Below, in pieces: positions 63,827-64,000 of a DNA stretch of 64,000 bases. The translations under genes and the position numbers were made by a program. Origin of the DNA: Paludibacteraceae bacterium (GTDB lineage: Bacteria > Bacteroidota > Bacteroidia > Bacteroidales > Paludibacteraceae); the NCBI GenBank assembly GCA_024399955.1, contig JAKSNH010000012.1, positions 1 through 64,000 on the forward strand. The letters are read 5' to 3'. Below the pieces are notes generated by a model. It had not been told where the DNA came from, did not search any database, and saw nothing but the letters and a program-made list of their open reading frames with translations. The number at the start of each line of letters is the position of its first letter. Position 1 is the stretch's first letter.

Positions 63827-64000
63827 ATGATGAATTCGTATGAGATAATAGTAACTGATTGGACTGATTTGTTTAAAATCAATCAAAAGTTTCTGTCTCA
63901 ATTTGTGTTTAGAGGACAAAGTAATCAAGAGTGGAAGTTAGAAACTTCACTAAGGCGTATGGTTGATGCTTACCATAATAACACCTATGAATTGGATAAA
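63827..64000 (+). CDS. FRG-domain protein, 3' end outside the window
   Basis: The 58 codons in the window include SQFVFRGQSNQEWKLETSLR, the diagnostic start of an FRG domain (named for its FRG motif). FRG proteins are uncharacterised but common in accessory regions. ATGATG at 63827-63832 gives two possible starts. The rest of the gene lies beyond the window. Confidence 0.85.
   Translation, partial: MMNSYEIIVTDWTDLFKINQKFLSQFVFRGQSNQEWKLETSLRRMVDAYHNNTYELDK

Overview
The window looks like a chromosome segment of a Bacteroidales bacterium (phylum Bacteroidota), sequenced through housekeeping DNA into an accessory region. Three things point there. The promoters have the Bacteroidota form TTTG-N20-TAnnTTTG, with a spacer of exactly 20 in every clear case. 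The protein families are typical of the group: DUF3078, DUF5689, DUF1573, a TonB-dependent receptor with a carboxypeptidase-like N-terminal domain, FISUMP-like surface proteins, and a short C-terminal tail on secreted proteins. The housekeeping gene set also fits. No species is claimed.

Layout. 1-6.5 kb: the end of a YhcG-like nuclease gene, then an apparent operon of two large secreted proteins and an outer-membrane barrel. 6.8-13.5 kb (+): a small Myb-like protein, pdxJ, a TolQ/TolR/TonB energy-transduction set, a DJ-1 protein, a DUF3078 barrel, a ZapB-like/ZapA pair and RNase Y. 13.6-27.3 kb (-): CvpA, two lipoproteins with a TonB-dependent receptor, asnS, dnaB, meaB, a DUF1573 protein and a compact Rel enzyme. 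27.4-35.6 kb (+): a SPOR amidase, an MCE-domain protein, dnaA, dnaX, a YgiQ-like radical SAM protein and an M23 peptidase. 35.6-39.8 kb: a Crp/Fnr regulator (-) whose promoter is interleaved with that of a glycosyltransferase gene (+), then tdh and a secreted protein followed by a 43-residue ORF.

39.8-62.9 kb is a polysaccharide and surface-modification locus: a Wzt-like ABC ATPase, DegT-type aminotransferases, RfbC, an MBOAT acyltransferase with an SGNH-like partner, ATP-grasp proteins, an RraA-like protein, acetyltransferase and family 2 glycosyltransferases. It is interrupted by a Panacea (DUF4065) toxin-antitoxin-like pair at 45.7-46.6 kb and an A+T-rich block at 56.2-59.7 kb with a TIGR04255 protein, an MBL-fold hydrolase and a second Panacea pair. 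At the right edge are a serine-type tRNA with an apparent GAU anticodon, a truncated duplicate of a glycosyltransferase 5' end, a P-loop protein and the start of an FRG-domain gene.

The most striking observation is in the aminotransferase gene at 49.7-51.4 kb. A 486-bp, frame-preserving insert carrying a DUF559 (PDDEXK-like) domain sits between the conserved AHAFGV block and the PLP-lysine block. Near its ends are 26-bp inverted repeats built on a CCCCCTAAAGGGGG / CCCCCTTCAGGGGG palindrome. Three further copies of the palindrome, without DUF559, are inserted in frame later in the same gene. A second short repeat family (AATCAATCATCAATAA-like) lies in frame inside the MBOAT gene and follows an ORF ending in a four-helix-bundle-like segment. 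Both look like small elements that tolerate, or select for, in-frame insertion into proteins of this locus.
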